From the NCBI RefSeq assembly GCF_002802875.1, contig NZ_PEBI01000001.1, positions 769,830 through 833,829 on the forward strand: a stretch of DNA of 64,000 bases. The letters run 5' to 3'. A program made the position numbers and the translations under genes. Below the pieces are notes generated by a model. That model ran no database searches. It saw only the letters and a list, made by a program, of their open reading frames with translations, and was not told the origin of the DNA. The stretch is from Bifidobacterium primatium. GTDB taxonomy: Bacteria > Actinomycetota > Actinomycetes > Actinomycetales > Bifidobacteriaceae. The stretch's first letter is position 1, and every line of letters begins with the position of its first letter. Shown one piece after another: positions 25,861-34,979 of the stretch.

Positions 25861-28473
25861 ATGAGAAGAACATCATTGACCATATTCATGGGCGCATGCG
25901 TGGCCGCCATCATGACGGCGACGTTCGCCATGCCCGCCAGCGCGGCGACACCGACCGCATCGGACGCCACGGCGCCGGCACCGTCCAGCAGCAGCGCCAC
26001 CGCAGAGCAGAGCACCGCGACAGGCAACACCGCGGATAACGACAGCACGGGCAACGACAAGACCACCGGTACCGGCAGCTCGCATAACGATGCCACGAAC
26101 AACGGCAACGCGAGCAACACCGACGGCACGAACGATGCCGGCACCGCCGACTTCCCCGGAACGCCGGGAACCGTGGCACCGAAGGACATCACGACGACGT
26201 TCGACACCACGAACGGTCTGAAGGACGTCGACGGCAAGCCCATTGCAGCCGACGCCACGACCGGCATCGCCAAGCTCGAAGCCGCCAGAGGCTCGTTCGG
26301 CGACCTGAAAATCGACGCGACCGCGGGCAAGTTCGCCATTCGCGGCACGAACAAGGACGTGCAGATCAACGCCGGCACCGTACTGTATGTCCCGGTGGCC
26401 TATGACGCCAAGGGTGTCTCGCTGAAGATCGCCACCGCCGGCGGAGACGCCGCCATCACCGTGGACGGCAAGGCCGCCATGACCAACCAGACCATCGCCA
26501 TCAACGGCAAGCAGGCCGACTTCCCGAAGTACGTGACCGTGGACTTCACCGCCGCCGCATATGCGACCGCCGTGACCGTGGACTACGGTTCCGACAGCGG
26601 CTACGGCACGCCGGACGTGAAGGCCGTCGACCGCACCTACACGTTCAATACGTCGAAGGCCGCACTGCTCAAGAATGCGGCCGGCAAGCCCGTTGACGCC
26701 GCCAACCCGTCCATTCAGGGAGCCAAGGGCAGTTTCGACGGCATTCAGATCGACGCGCTCTCGGGCAAGTTCTTCCTTCGTGCCACCGACACGCAGGTGA
26801 ATCCCGGCACCGTGCTGTATCTGCCGATCGCCGCCGACGCCAAGGGCGCGACGGTCACCGTGCAGTCCAGCGGCGCCAACGGCGTGAAGCTTACGCTTGA
26901 TGGCGACGACATCGCCGTGGGGTCGGCCGTGGTAGTGAACGCCAAGGAGACCCGCTACGTGCCGCTCGCCGTCAGCAGCGTCGACCCGTCGCAGCCCGGA
27001 AGCTTCTATCTGACGTCGATCAGCGTGGACTACGGCTCGAACGAGCCGGCCACGTCGAACCGCACCGTCACCGTCGGCCACGGCAGCCAGTACAAGTATC
27101 AGAGCATCCAGAAAGCGCTTGACTCCAACGATTCCTCGCTGACCGACCGGCTCGTGCTGCAGATCGCCCCCGGCGACTACCGCGAGAAGGTCACGGTGAC
27201 CAAGCCCGGCGTGGTGTTCGAGAACGGCGACAAGACGGCGTCGCAGCCGGTCGTCATCCATGAGGCGTACTACGCGGCGATGGGCACGGTGACCCCGCAG
27301 GCGAACCCGAAGTATGACGCCTCGCGCGCGGCCGGCACCAACACGTCGGGAACGGTGAGTGTGCAGTCGGGCGCGGACGGATTCACGGCATACGGCATCA
27401 CGTTCCGCAATGATTTCAACATCTCCGTGCACCCCGAGGCGGGATCGCAGACCCCGGCCGTGGCGCTGTACACGGCCGCCGACAGGATCAGCCTCGTCAA
27501 CTGCCGTCTCATCGGACGTCAGGACACCGTCTGGTTCAACGGCAACGGTCGCGTGAACGTGGAGAATTCGTACATCGAGGGCACGGTCGATTTCGTGTTC
27601 GGATCCGCCGACGCCTACATCCACGACACGCAGCTGCACATGGCGCATTTCGCTGGCAAGGACAACGGCTACTTCACCGCGCCGAACACGAACAAGGCCC
27701 ACACCGGTCTTGTGTTCGACAAGTGCCGGTTCACCGCCGACGCCGCCAACACGAAGGTCACGCTCGGACGCCCCTGGCAGACCGAGGTGAAGCAGATCAA
27801 GAACGCCGCCGGCGTCATCACCGGCTACGACTTCTCCAAGCAGGAGGGCGCCGACGGACAGGGCGTTTACCCGCAGGGCGCATCCTCGGCCACGACGCTG
27901 CTGGAATCCACGGTGGCCTCGAACGTCGGCGCGAAGGTCTCGGGCACGAAGACCGTCACGCGCTGGAGCACCTGGGGCCGCAAGCTCGACGGCAAGAACC
28001 TGGATGTAACGTATCATCCGGCCGTGCGGTTCGCGGAATACAATTCGACGGACGAGAACGGCGCCGCCGCCCCTTCCTATGACTACGACGCCAAGCTCAA
28101 CGGCGACAATACGAAACGCACCGATTTCCTCATCGGCCACGGCACGACGCTGAACGCCGAGCAGTTGACCGCCAAGCGCGCGGAACTGCTCGCGGCGATG
28201 CATATCGGCGACGGCCTTGGCGATTGGAATCCCTCGTTCTCGTATGTGGGCGAGGGCATGGCGGTCACGCCGTCAACGACGCCTTCCACGCCGGGCAACA
28301 GCGGCAGCACCGGAACGAATGTTTCGACGGGCGCTGCCAGCGGCGACGGTAACGGCCGAAACGGCGACTCGCTGGCCAGGACCGGCGTCGACGTCATCGC
28401 CATCGTGGGAACGATGCTGATGATCGCCGCAGCGGGGGCCGTCATGGCATATCGACGCATGCTCAAGCGCTGA
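25861..28473 (+). CDS. Cell-wall-anchored pectin methylesterase (CE8)
   Basis: 870 aa, ATG 25861, with a weak ribosome site. A signal peptide ends near PASAATPT, followed by a Thr/Ser/Asn linker and two tandem related beta domains of about 115 residues (about 110-230 and 255-385; both contain GSFG/DG-I-IDA-SGKF and GTVLY-PIA patterns). The CE8 right-handed beta-helix spans about 400-745. Catalytic residues fit the family: Asp555 in GRQDTVW, Asp577 in EGTVDFVFG and Arg637 in LGRPWQ. The end has LARTG, a membrane helix and a basic tail, a sortase-type anchor. It would demethylate pectin at the surface, freeing acid and methanol and exposing arabinan side chains. Confidence 0.9.
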   Translation: MRRTSLTIFMGACVAAIMTATFAMPASAATPTASDATAPAPSSSSATAEQSTATGNTADNDSTGNDKTTGTGSSHNDATNNGNASNTDGTNDAGTADFPGTPGTVAPKDITTTFDTTNGLKDVDGKPIAADATTGIAKLEAARGSFGDLKIDATAGKFAIRGTNKDVQINAGTVLYVPVAYDAKGVSLKIATAGGDAAITVDGKAAMTNQTIAINGKQADFPKYVTVDFTAAAYATAVTVDYGSDSGYGTPDVKAVDRTYTFNTSKAALLKNAAGKPVDAANPSIQGAKGSFDGIQIDALSGKFFLRATDTQVNPGTVLYLPIAADAKGATVTVQSSGANGVKLTLDGDDIAVGSAVVVNAKETRYVPLAVSSVDPSQPGSFYLTSISVDYGSNEPATSNRTVTVGHGSQYKYQSIQKALDSNDSSLTDRLVLQIAPGDYREKVTVTKPGVVFENGDKTASQPVVIHEAYYAAMGTVTPQANPKYDASRAAGTNTSGTVSVQSGADGFTAYGITFRNDFNISVHPEAGSQTPAVALYTAADRISLVNCRLIGRQDTVWFNGNGRVNVENSYIEGTVDFVFGSADAYIHDTQLHMAHFAGKDNGYFTAPNTNKAHTGLVFDKCRFTADAANTKVTLGRPWQTEVKQIKNAAGVITGYDFSKQEGADGQGVYPQGASSATTLLESTVASNVGAKVSGTKTVTRWSTWGRKLDGKNLDVTYHPAVRFAEYNSTDENGAAAPSYDYDAKLNGDNTKRTDFLIGHGTTLNAEQLTAKRAELLAAMHIGDGLGDWNPSFSYVGEGMAVTPSTTPSTPGNSGSTGTNVSTGAASGDGNGRNGDSLARTGVDVIAIVGTMLMIAAAGAVMAYRRMLKR

Positions 28474-28526
28474 GGTTCGGAACGGCAAGCGGGATCAGGC
28501 CCGGAAACCGGTAAAACCGACCAACG

Positions 28527-28578
28527 AACAACCGGCAGGAACCGAAAACAACGTTGCGGTTCCCGTCGGTTGTTTTTT
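28527..28578 (+). terminator. Rho-independent terminator after pectinesterase gene
   Basis: ACAACCGGCAGGAACC pairs with GGTTCCCGTCGGTTGT (two mismatches) and is followed by six T. It is also the first unit of hairpin array B. Confidence 0.85.
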
Positions 28579-28730
28579 ATGCAACGGAAAGGAACCGGGA
28601 GGGAGGCAAGGTTCCTATCGGTTGTTACCCGCGCAACGGATGGGAACCGAAGAGATGTTACGGTTCCCGTTGGCTGCCATGCAGGCAACGAACAGGAACC
28701 GAAAACGCGGCACGGTTCCTGTTCGTTGCA
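28527..28730. repeat. Stem-loop array B (four 52-bp units)
   Basis: Four consecutive hairpins whose right-arm GGTTCC starts at 28558, 28610, 28662 and 28714, exactly 52 bp apart. Units 2-4 have 16-base arms and 13-base loops. Unit 4 (28685-28700 with 28714-28729) is a perfect 16-bp stem. The base next to GGAACC changes from A to G in unit 3 together with its partner (T to C). Confidence 0.85.
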
Positions 28731-28743
28731 TAGCGGCAACGTT

Positions 28744-29718
28744 TTATCGAGCGACCGCCGCGTTGAGATAGTCGAGTTCGTCGGCGGTCAATTCCAGACG
28801 GGTCGCGGCGAACGAATCCTGGATTTCGTGCGGGTTGCGGGCGCTGGGGATGGTGAACAGACGGTCGTACTGAGCGAGCTCCCACGCGAGCGTGACGCGC
28901 TGGTACGAGCATCCGTGCGCGGCGGCGACCGCACGGAACGGATCGTATTTGTGCTGGTCTACGGCGTCGAGGAATCCACCAAGGGGCGACCAGCAGACGA
29001 ACGCCAGTCCAAGTTCCGCGCAGTATTCCAACGTGTGGTCAGGGTCGGGATATGACGGCGAGAACTGGTTCTGCACGGCGATGAAGCTGTCGCCGAGGAT
29101 GCCGCGGGCGATGTCGATGTCGTGGGCGTCGACGCGCGAGATGCCGACGTGACGGACGACGCCCTCGTCGACGAGCTGTTTGAACGCGCCCATCTGGTCC
29201 TCGTACGGCAGCTGGGGGTCGTTGCAATGCGAGTACAGCAGGCTCAGCGAGTCGACGTGCAGACGACGGGCCGACTCCTTGGCCTGTCGGATGATGGTTT
29301 CGGGGCGGGCGTCGGCCTGCCAGCCGTATTCGCCGAAGTTGTTCCCGGAGACGGCGCCGGTTTGGTCGGCGATGGCGGATTTATCGGAGCCGGAGACGGC
29401 GGACGATGTAGGAGCGGCGCTGAGGGTGCGCAGCCAGCCGGTTTTCGTGGCGACGAGCACGTCGTCCTTCGGGCCGTTCCACGTGGAGAGCGCCTCGTAC
29501 ACGAGTTTCTCGCCATAGCCGAGATCCTCGGGCTCGCCGGTGCCGGGCCTGCTGGGCAGGTAGTACGACCATGCGGTGTCGAGGTAGCGCACGCCGGCGT
29601 CGAGCGCGGCGTGGATCGTGTCGATGGCGACGCGGCGGTCTGCCGGCCGGCCCTCGATGGCGAGCGCCATCGTTCCCATGCCGAGTCTCGGCGTCTCGTA
29701 TCCTGCCAGTCGTGCCAT
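28744..29718 (-). CDS. Aldo/keto reductase family oxidoreductase
   Basis: About 324 aa from ATG 29718, which has AAAGGGG upstream; ATG 29736 is the alternative. AKR signatures: YETPRLGMGTMAL at the start, DTIHAALDAGVRYLDTAWSYY (catalytic Asp and Tyr), VLVATKTGW (Lys), SLLYSHCNDPQLPYEDQMGAF, and HVGISRVDAHDIDIARG. The family reduces carbonyl compounds with NADPH. A Ser/Gly-rich insert (about 105-140) is not typical. It stands between hairpin array B and the ABC exporter genes; no pathway link is evident. Confidence 0.88.
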   Translation of the reverse strand: MARLAGYETPRLGMGTMALAIEGRPADRRVAIDTIHAALDAGVRYLDTAWSYYLPSRPGTGEPEDLGYGEKLVYEALSTWNGPKDDVLVATKTGWLRTLSAAPTSSAVSGSDKSAIADQTGAVSGNNFGEYGWQADARPETIIRQAKESARRLHVDSLSLLYSHCNDPQLPYEDQMGAFKQLVDEGVVRHVGISRVDAHDIDIARGILGDSFIAVQNQFSPSYPDPDHTLEYCAELGLAFVCWSPLGGFLDAVDQHKYDPFRAVAAAHGCSYQRVTLAWELAQYDRLFTIPSARNPHEIQDSFAATRLELTADELDYLNAAVAR

Positions 29719-29751
29719 CGTGGCCCCTTTCGTCATATCGTCCCCACCATC

Positions 29752-31593
29752 CTACGCGGCGAGGGTGGCGAACTGGCTGTTGTACAGGTCGGCGTAGAAG
29801 CCGCCGTCGGCGAGCAGTTCGTCGTGGGTGCCGCGTTCGATGATGTCGCCGTCCTTCATCACGAGAATCATGTCGGCGTTCTTGATGGTCGAGAGGCGAT
29901 GCGCGATGACGAAGCTCGTGCGTCCCACGGTCAGCTGGTCCATGGCCTTCTGGATCAGTTCCTCGGTTCGTGTATCGACGGACGACGTGGCCTCGTCGAG
30001 AATAAGGATCGGCGCGTCCTGGATCATGGCTCGTGCAATGGTGAGTAGCTGCTTCTGGCCGGCGGAGAGGCTCGTGTTGTCGTTGAGCACCGTGTCGTAG
30101 CCGTCGGGCAGGGAGCGGATGAATCGGTCGAGTCCCACGGCACGGCAGGCGGCCTGCACCTGCTCGTCGGTCACGCCCTGCTTGGAGTACACGATGTTCT
30201 CGCGGATGGTGCCTTCGAACGTCCACGTGTCCTGCAGCACCATGGCGAACTGGTTGTGGACCTCGCTGCGCGGCACGGATGCCGTCGAGATGCCGTCGAT
30301 GCGGATGTCGCCGCCGTCGAGATCGTAGAAGCGCATGAGCAGGTTGACCATGGTGGTCTTGCCGGCGCCGGTCGGACCGACGATGGCGACCTTCTGCCCG
30401 GCCTTGACCCTGGCGCTGAAGTCGTGGATGACGGGCTTGCCGGGTTCGTAGCCGAAGCGCACGTGGTCGAATTCCACGTCGCCGCGCAGGCCGTTGCCGT
30501 CGCCGGCCTCGTCGGCGATGCGACGGCCTTCGAGCGCTGTTTCGTCGCTCATTTCCGGCTCCTCAAGGAAGCCGAACACGCGTTCGGACGCGGCGGCGCA
30601 ACGCTGGAGGTTCTGGAACGCCTGCGCGAACTGGCTGAGCGGCTGCGTGTACAGGCGGATGTACATCATGAACGCCACGATGACGCCGAATTCGATGGTG
30701 CCGTTCATCGCGAGCGCGGCGCCGACCACGCAGACGGCCACATATCCGAGATTGCCGATGAACTGCATGATGGGCATCATGAGTCCGGACAGGAACTGCG
30801 ACTTCCAGCCGGAGACGTAGAGGCGGTCATTGTACTTCTCGAACTGCGCGATGGAATCGTCCTCGCCGGAGTACGCCTTGACAATCGTGTGGCCGGCGTA
30901 CATCTCCTCCACGTGGCCGTTGACCTCGCCTAGGGCAAGCTGCTGCAGCGTGAAGTACTTCTGCGAGGCCTTCATGATGATCATCATGATGATGAGGCCG
31001 ATGATGCTGACACCGATTGCGGTAAAGGTCATTACCACGTTGTTGTAAAACATCATGACGAGCGAGCCGACGAACAACGTGACCGACGTGATGAGCGAGC
31101 CAAGCGACTGGCCGAGCGTCTGGCCGATGGCGTCGACGTCGTTGGTGATGCGGCTGAGCACGTCGCCGTAGCTGGTCTTGTCGAAGTATTTGAGCGGCAG
31201 ACGGTTGATCTTCTTCGAGATCTCGTCGCGCAGGCGCTGGGCGGTGCGCTGGGTGACGGTGGCCATGATCCAGCTCTGCACGTAGGTGAGCAGCGCGTAG
31301 CCGACGTACAGCGCCACGAGCGTGATGCAGATGCTCACGACGGCGTCGAGGTCGATGGCGTTCATGACCGGCCGGCCGTTGACCATGGCGGGCAGGCCCT
31401 TGGTGATTTCGTTGGTGACGTCCTTGAGCTTGTCCGGTCCGATGATCTGGCAGACGGTGCCGGAGGCGCCGAGGATCAGCGCAACGACCATGGCGGGCAG
31501 GTACCGCTTGCAGAAGCGGACGAGCTTGCCCATGATCTTGCCGAAGTCCTGTGGTTTTTCGGTCGTCTGGTTACGACCCATTGGTCCTGGCAT
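29752..31593 (-). CDS. ABC exporter half-transporter (second of pair)
   Basis: 613 aa from ATG 31593 with AAAGGA upstream; the frame is open further 5' but through repeat sequence. A membrane domain of six helices (about 45-330) is followed by an ATPase: Walker A GPTGAGKTT, the Q-loop in FAMVLQDTW, signature LSAGQKQLL, Walker B ILILDEATS, and the switch region FVIAHRLST. This is a multidrug/lipid exporter type (EfrB/LmrD-like). It forms an operon with the ABC half at 32040-33842 and the MarR gene. The signature LSAGQ departs slightly from LSGGQ. A structured 446-base spacer separates it from the upstream gene. Confidence 0.9.
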   Translation of the reverse strand: MPGPMGRNQTTEKPQDFGKIMGKLVRFCKRYLPAMVVALILGASGTVCQIIGPDKLKDVTNEITKGLPAMVNGRPVMNAIDLDAVVSICITLVALYVGYALLTYVQSWIMATVTQRTAQRLRDEISKKINRLPLKYFDKTSYGDVLSRITNDVDAIGQTLGQSLGSLITSVTLFVGSLVMMFYNNVVMTFTAIGVSIIGLIIMMIIMKASQKYFTLQQLALGEVNGHVEEMYAGHTIVKAYSGEDDSIAQFEKYNDRLYVSGWKSQFLSGLMMPIMQFIGNLGYVAVCVVGAALAMNGTIEFGVIVAFMMYIRLYTQPLSQFAQAFQNLQRCAAASERVFGFLEEPEMSDETALEGRRIADEAGDGNGLRGDVEFDHVRFGYEPGKPVIHDFSARVKAGQKVAIVGPTGAGKTTMVNLLMRFYDLDGGDIRIDGISTASVPRSEVHNQFAMVLQDTWTFEGTIRENIVYSKQGVTDEQVQAACRAVGLDRFIRSLPDGYDTVLNDNTSLSAGQKQLLTIARAMIQDAPILILDEATSSVDTRTEELIQKAMDQLTVGRTSFVIAHRLSTIKNADMILVMKDGDIIERGTHDELLADGGFYADLYNSQFATLAA

Positions 31594-32039
31594 GGGGTTC
31601 AAAATCCTTTCATTGGTGGAGTGGGAGCGCTTTTTTGCTTGCGTGCTCTGCGTGGGGCGGTCGGTATTCGTTGCTCCGTCTCGCAAGGTCGGTCGGTATT
31701 CGTTGCTCGACACACTCAAGGCCGTTCGGCCGAGCCTACGGTCGAGAAACGAATACCGACCTCCCGTGGAGAACGTTGCGGCACGCCCGTTCAAGGTGTT
31801 GTGGGGGCGTTCTCGGCTTCTTGGCTCCCCTCAAGCTTGAGGGGAGCTGTCGGCGGAGCCGACTGAGGGGAGTTGTCTGCCGAGGCTTTCAGGGTGACGG
31901 CAGCTTGGGACTCCCCTCAGTCCGCCTTCGGCGTCCAGCTCCCCTCACAAGGCGAGGGGAGCCAAGGCACTGCGCCTCAAGCCCCGGCCCGCATCTCCAA
32001 GCCCGAGGAGAGCCGAGCGCTGCGCGCCTTGCGTCTTTT
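31594..32039. other. Structured spacer between the two ABC exporter genes
   Basis: GGTCGGTATTCGTTGCTC occurs twice (31659-31676 and 31691-31708) and once inverted (31744-31761, one mismatch). Copy two plus CTCGAC/GTCGAG makes a stem of about 21 bp around a GGCC-TT-GGCC core. Two R1 palindromes follow at 31823-31872 and 31911-31963 in opposite orientation. It could attenuate transcription of the second exporter gene. Confidence 0.75.
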
Positions 32040-33842
32040 TTAGGCGGCGAGTTCGGCTTCGCTGAGCTGGGATTCAGCGATCTCGCGGTAGACCTCGCAG
32101 GTTTCGAGCAGTTCGCGGTGCGTGCCCTGACCGACCACGCGGCCGTCGTCGAGCACGACGATGCAGTCGGCGTGCATGATGGTGCCGATGCGCTGGGCCA
32201 CAATCAGTTTCGTGGAGTCGGCGCATTCCCTGGCGAGCGCCTCACGTACTTCGCGGTCGGTACGGAAGTCGAGTGCGGAGAACGAGTCGTCGAACACGAG
32301 GATCTCCGGATGACGCCATACGGCGCGGGCGATGGACAGACGCTGCTTCTGGCCACCGGAGACGTTCGAGCCACCCTGCGCGATGTCGGAGTCGATGCCC
32401 TTGGGCATCTTGTCGACGAATTCACTGGCCTGGGCCACGTCGATGGCGGCCTCGACGCCGGCCGCGGTCGCGGTGCCGGAGGCGTCGATGTCGGCGTTGC
32501 CGATGCCGGTCTTGTCGCCGTAGGTCACGTTGCTGGCCACGGTTCCCTTGAACATGACGGAACGCTGCGGCACGTAGCCGATCTTGTCGCGCAGGGTCTT
32601 GAGTTCGTAGTCGCGCACGTCGACGCCGTCGACGAGCACCTGGCCTTCGGTGGCGTCGTAGAATCGCGGCACGAGGTTCACCAGCGTGGATTTGCCGGAG
32701 CCGGTGGAGCCGATAAACGCGACCGTCTGGCCGGGTTCGGCCTTGAAGCTCACGTGTTCGAGCATGGGTTCGCGTGAATCGGGGTAGGTGAAGCTCACGT
32801 CGCGGAATTCGACCTCGCCGCGCAGCTCCCGGCCGGCGGCGTCCTTCGCGCCGGCGGTTCGTGTGCCGGAGACCACCGTGGGTTCGGTGTCGAGCACTTC
32901 GAGGATGCGCTTGGCGGAGACGTCGGCTCGCGGCCAGAGCACGAACACCATGCTCATCATGAGGAAGCTCATGATCACCTGCACGGAGTAGCTGGAGAAC
33001 ACCACCATGTTGGAGAACAGCGTGAGCTTGTCCATCATGTCGGCCGCGTCGATGAGGTAGGCGCCGATCCAGTAGACGGCGAGCATGAGGCCGTTCATCA
33101 CGGTGTTCATCAGCGGCATCATCACGCTCATCGCACGGTTGGTGAACAGCTGGGTATTGGTCAGGTCGTCGTTCGCCTTGTCGAACTTGGCCTCCTGATA
33201 GTCCTCGGCATTGTAGGCGCGCACGACGCGCAGACCGGTGAGGTTCTCGCGGGCCACGCGGTTGATGTTGTCGGTCAGCGTCTGCATGGCCTTGAACTTC
33301 GGCATGACCAAGGCCATGAGCACGGCGATGGCGACCAGCAGAATCGCGACGGCCACGCCGGTGGCGAGCGTCCAGTCGAAGCCCTTGCCGGCGATCTTGC
33401 ACACGGCCCATACGGCCATGATCGGCGACTGCACAAGCAGCATGAGACCCATGGTCACGAACATCTGAATCTGCGTGATGTCGTTCGTGGAGCGCGTGAT
33501 GAGACTGGCCGTGGAGAAGCGGTTCATTTCGGCCGGGCCGAACGATTCGACGCGGGAGAACTCCAGCGAACGCAGACGGCGGCTGAACGAGGCGCCCACA
33601 CGGGCGGTGATCAGGCCGGTCAACGCCATGCATACGACGGCTCCAAGCGCGACGGCGAGCATCTTGCCGCCGGCGACCCATACGTCATGCATCTCGCTGC
33701 CGGGCGTCTCGACGAGACGGGTGATGTCGGCCATGTAGTCGGGCAGTTCCAGATTGAACCAGATCTGCGCCACGGTGAGCAGCAGACCGACGAACAGCTG
33801 CCCCCATTCGGCTTTGGAAAGGTATTTGCAAATGCGTATCAC
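32040..33842 (-). CDS. ABC exporter half-transporter (first of pair)
   Basis: 600 aa from GTG 33842 with AGGGGA seven bases upstream. Six membrane helices (about 15-320) precede the ATPase: Walker A GSTGSGKST, signature NVSGGQKQRLSIARA, Walker B ILVFDDSFSALD. The residue after Walker B is Asp (DDS) rather than Glu, the usual sign of a degenerate catalytic site in heterodimeric exporters, and the switch region LIVAQRIGT has Gln instead of His. So this is probably the non-canonical subunit and 29752-31593 the canonical one. MarR gene upstream, same strand. Confidence 0.92.
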   Translation of the reverse strand: MIRICKYLSKAEWGQLFVGLLLTVAQIWFNLELPDYMADITRLVETPGSEMHDVWVAGGKMLAVALGAVVCMALTGLITARVGASFSRRLRSLEFSRVESFGPAEMNRFSTASLITRSTNDITQIQMFVTMGLMLLVQSPIMAVWAVCKIAGKGFDWTLATGVAVAILLVAIAVLMALVMPKFKAMQTLTDNINRVARENLTGLRVVRAYNAEDYQEAKFDKANDDLTNTQLFTNRAMSVMMPLMNTVMNGLMLAVYWIGAYLIDAADMMDKLTLFSNMVVFSSYSVQVIMSFLMMSMVFVLWPRADVSAKRILEVLDTEPTVVSGTRTAGAKDAAGRELRGEVEFRDVSFTYPDSREPMLEHVSFKAEPGQTVAFIGSTGSGKSTLVNLVPRFYDATEGQVLVDGVDVRDYELKTLRDKIGYVPQRSVMFKGTVASNVTYGDKTGIGNADIDASGTATAAGVEAAIDVAQASEFVDKMPKGIDSDIAQGGSNVSGGQKQRLSIARAVWRHPEILVFDDSFSALDFRTDREVREALARECADSTKLIVAQRIGTIMHADCIVVLDDGRVVGQGTHRELLETCEVYREIAESQLSEAELAA

Positions 33843-34048
33843 GATAGTTCCCCTGTTTTCCTTGTCGTTTCCCGAAATTTAGTTTCTAGTAATTATTGTT
33901 TACAGTGTTCAATATCGATTAAAAATAATACCCGGCGAACCGGGATTATGAAGCCGACTTCCGTAAGTCATCGGTCTTTCGCAAGCGACTTTCTCAAGCC
34001 GCCGATAGATGACGAAACCTACGAGATGCCGAAATCGTCAGATCATCG

Positions 34049-34510
34049 TCAGATTGTGCATGGCGGACCTTCCGGCGGCGAGGGGAATCCCTCGTCGCGC
34101 ATGTATTCGGCGAATTCCGTGCAGCGGTCGAGGAATTGACGGGTATGCTCCTCCCCCATGCGTTCGAATACATGGACGAAGCGGTCGTGAATCTCGGTGA
34201 AGGCCCGTCGGTCGGCCTCGCGGCCTTTGTCGGTGATGCTCACCAGCACGTTGCGGCGATTGGACGGATCGGTCTCGCGAACGACCATCCCCTTTTTCTC
34301 CAGACGGTCCAGAATCGCGGACACGCGGCCGGGACTCACTCCGAGCATGTCGGACATACGGCCAGGAGTCAGCGGGACGCTCGACATGGCAAGCATGTGC
34401 AGCGCCGGCGTCTCGCCCTTCGCACCGCGGTTCACCGAGTCGATGTTCTTGCCGCGACTGCGCATGGCGAGGGTGAACATCTCCTTGACCGCATCCTCGG
34501 CGTATCCCAT
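34049..34510 (-). CDS. MarR-family transcriptional regulator
   Basis: 153 aa, ATG 34510 with AAAGGAG upstream. A winged helix-turn-helix is visible: LTPGRMSDMLGVSPGRVSAI (recognition helix) and KGMVVRETDPSNRRNVLVSIT (wing with the family's D-x-R-N-R pattern). It is the first gene of the unit that continues with the two ABC exporters. A palindrome overlapping the predicted -35 upstream suggests auto-repression relieved by a substrate of the pump. Confidence 0.92.
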   Translation of the reverse strand: MGYAEDAVKEMFTLAMRSRGKNIDSVNRGAKGETPALHMLAMSSVPLTPGRMSDMLGVSPGRVSAILDRLEKKGMVVRETDPSNRRNVLVSITDKGREADRRAFTEIHDRFVHVFERMGEEHTRQFLDRCTEFAEYMRDEGFPSPPEGPPCTI

Positions 34511-34616
34511 GGCGACTCCTTTCCGAGAATCCGACGCCGTACTCCGGCATCACACGACACCGGATCCGAACGGCGTCGACGACATCGCACGATGCCATTC
34601 GTCGTTCTCGACATAT

Positions 34617-34645
34617 TTTCTACCACCAATATTTCATAGTGTCAA
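34617..34645 (-). promoter_or_regulatory. Candidate promoter of marR-ABC operon
   Basis: On the minus strand TTGACA (34645-34640) is followed after 17 bases by TAGAAA (34622-34617). The -35 is perfect, the -10 moderate. Confidence 0.5.
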
Positions 34646-34649
34646 ATAT
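34629..34649. promoter_or_regulatory. Candidate MarR operator palindrome
   Basis: ATATTT (34629-34634) and AAATAT (34644-34649) are inverted across nine bases and cover the -35 element of the candidate promoter. Size and position suit a MarR dimer. Confidence 0.5.
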
Positions 34650-34828
34650 CTGCGCCCCGCGACCGCCGCCGTGTCTTTTCCGCCTTTCGCAACCCCCTCC
34701 CCTCACACTTCAAAACCCAAGGCCCTTCCAGGACAGTCGAAGGAATCGAATCCCGTTCAATGGACGAACGACAACCGCTGACATACGGTGCGGCTACCCT
34801 CGGTACACGGCAAACAAACGACCACGGA

Positions 34829-34905
34829 TGTTTCACGCAGACGAACAATGTTTCACGCGCCATGTTTCACGTGAAACACGCACGACCGCGCTTGCGCGTT
34901 TCACG
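34829..34905. promoter_or_regulatory. parS: parS centromere-like site with flanking half-sites
   Basis: TGTTTCACGTGAAACA at 34863-34878 is a perfect 16-bp palindrome identical to the consensus bound by chromosomal ParB (Spo0J). Three half-sites flank it: TGTTTCACG at 34829 and 34849 and CGTTTCACG at 34897. Chromosomal parS sites lie near the origin of replication. Confidence 0.85.
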
Positions 34906-34979
34906 ACGCGACGCCGCGCGGCCGAACGCAACGCGAGGACACAACCGCCGGCCGCATCACAGAGAAGGAAGGGAACGTC

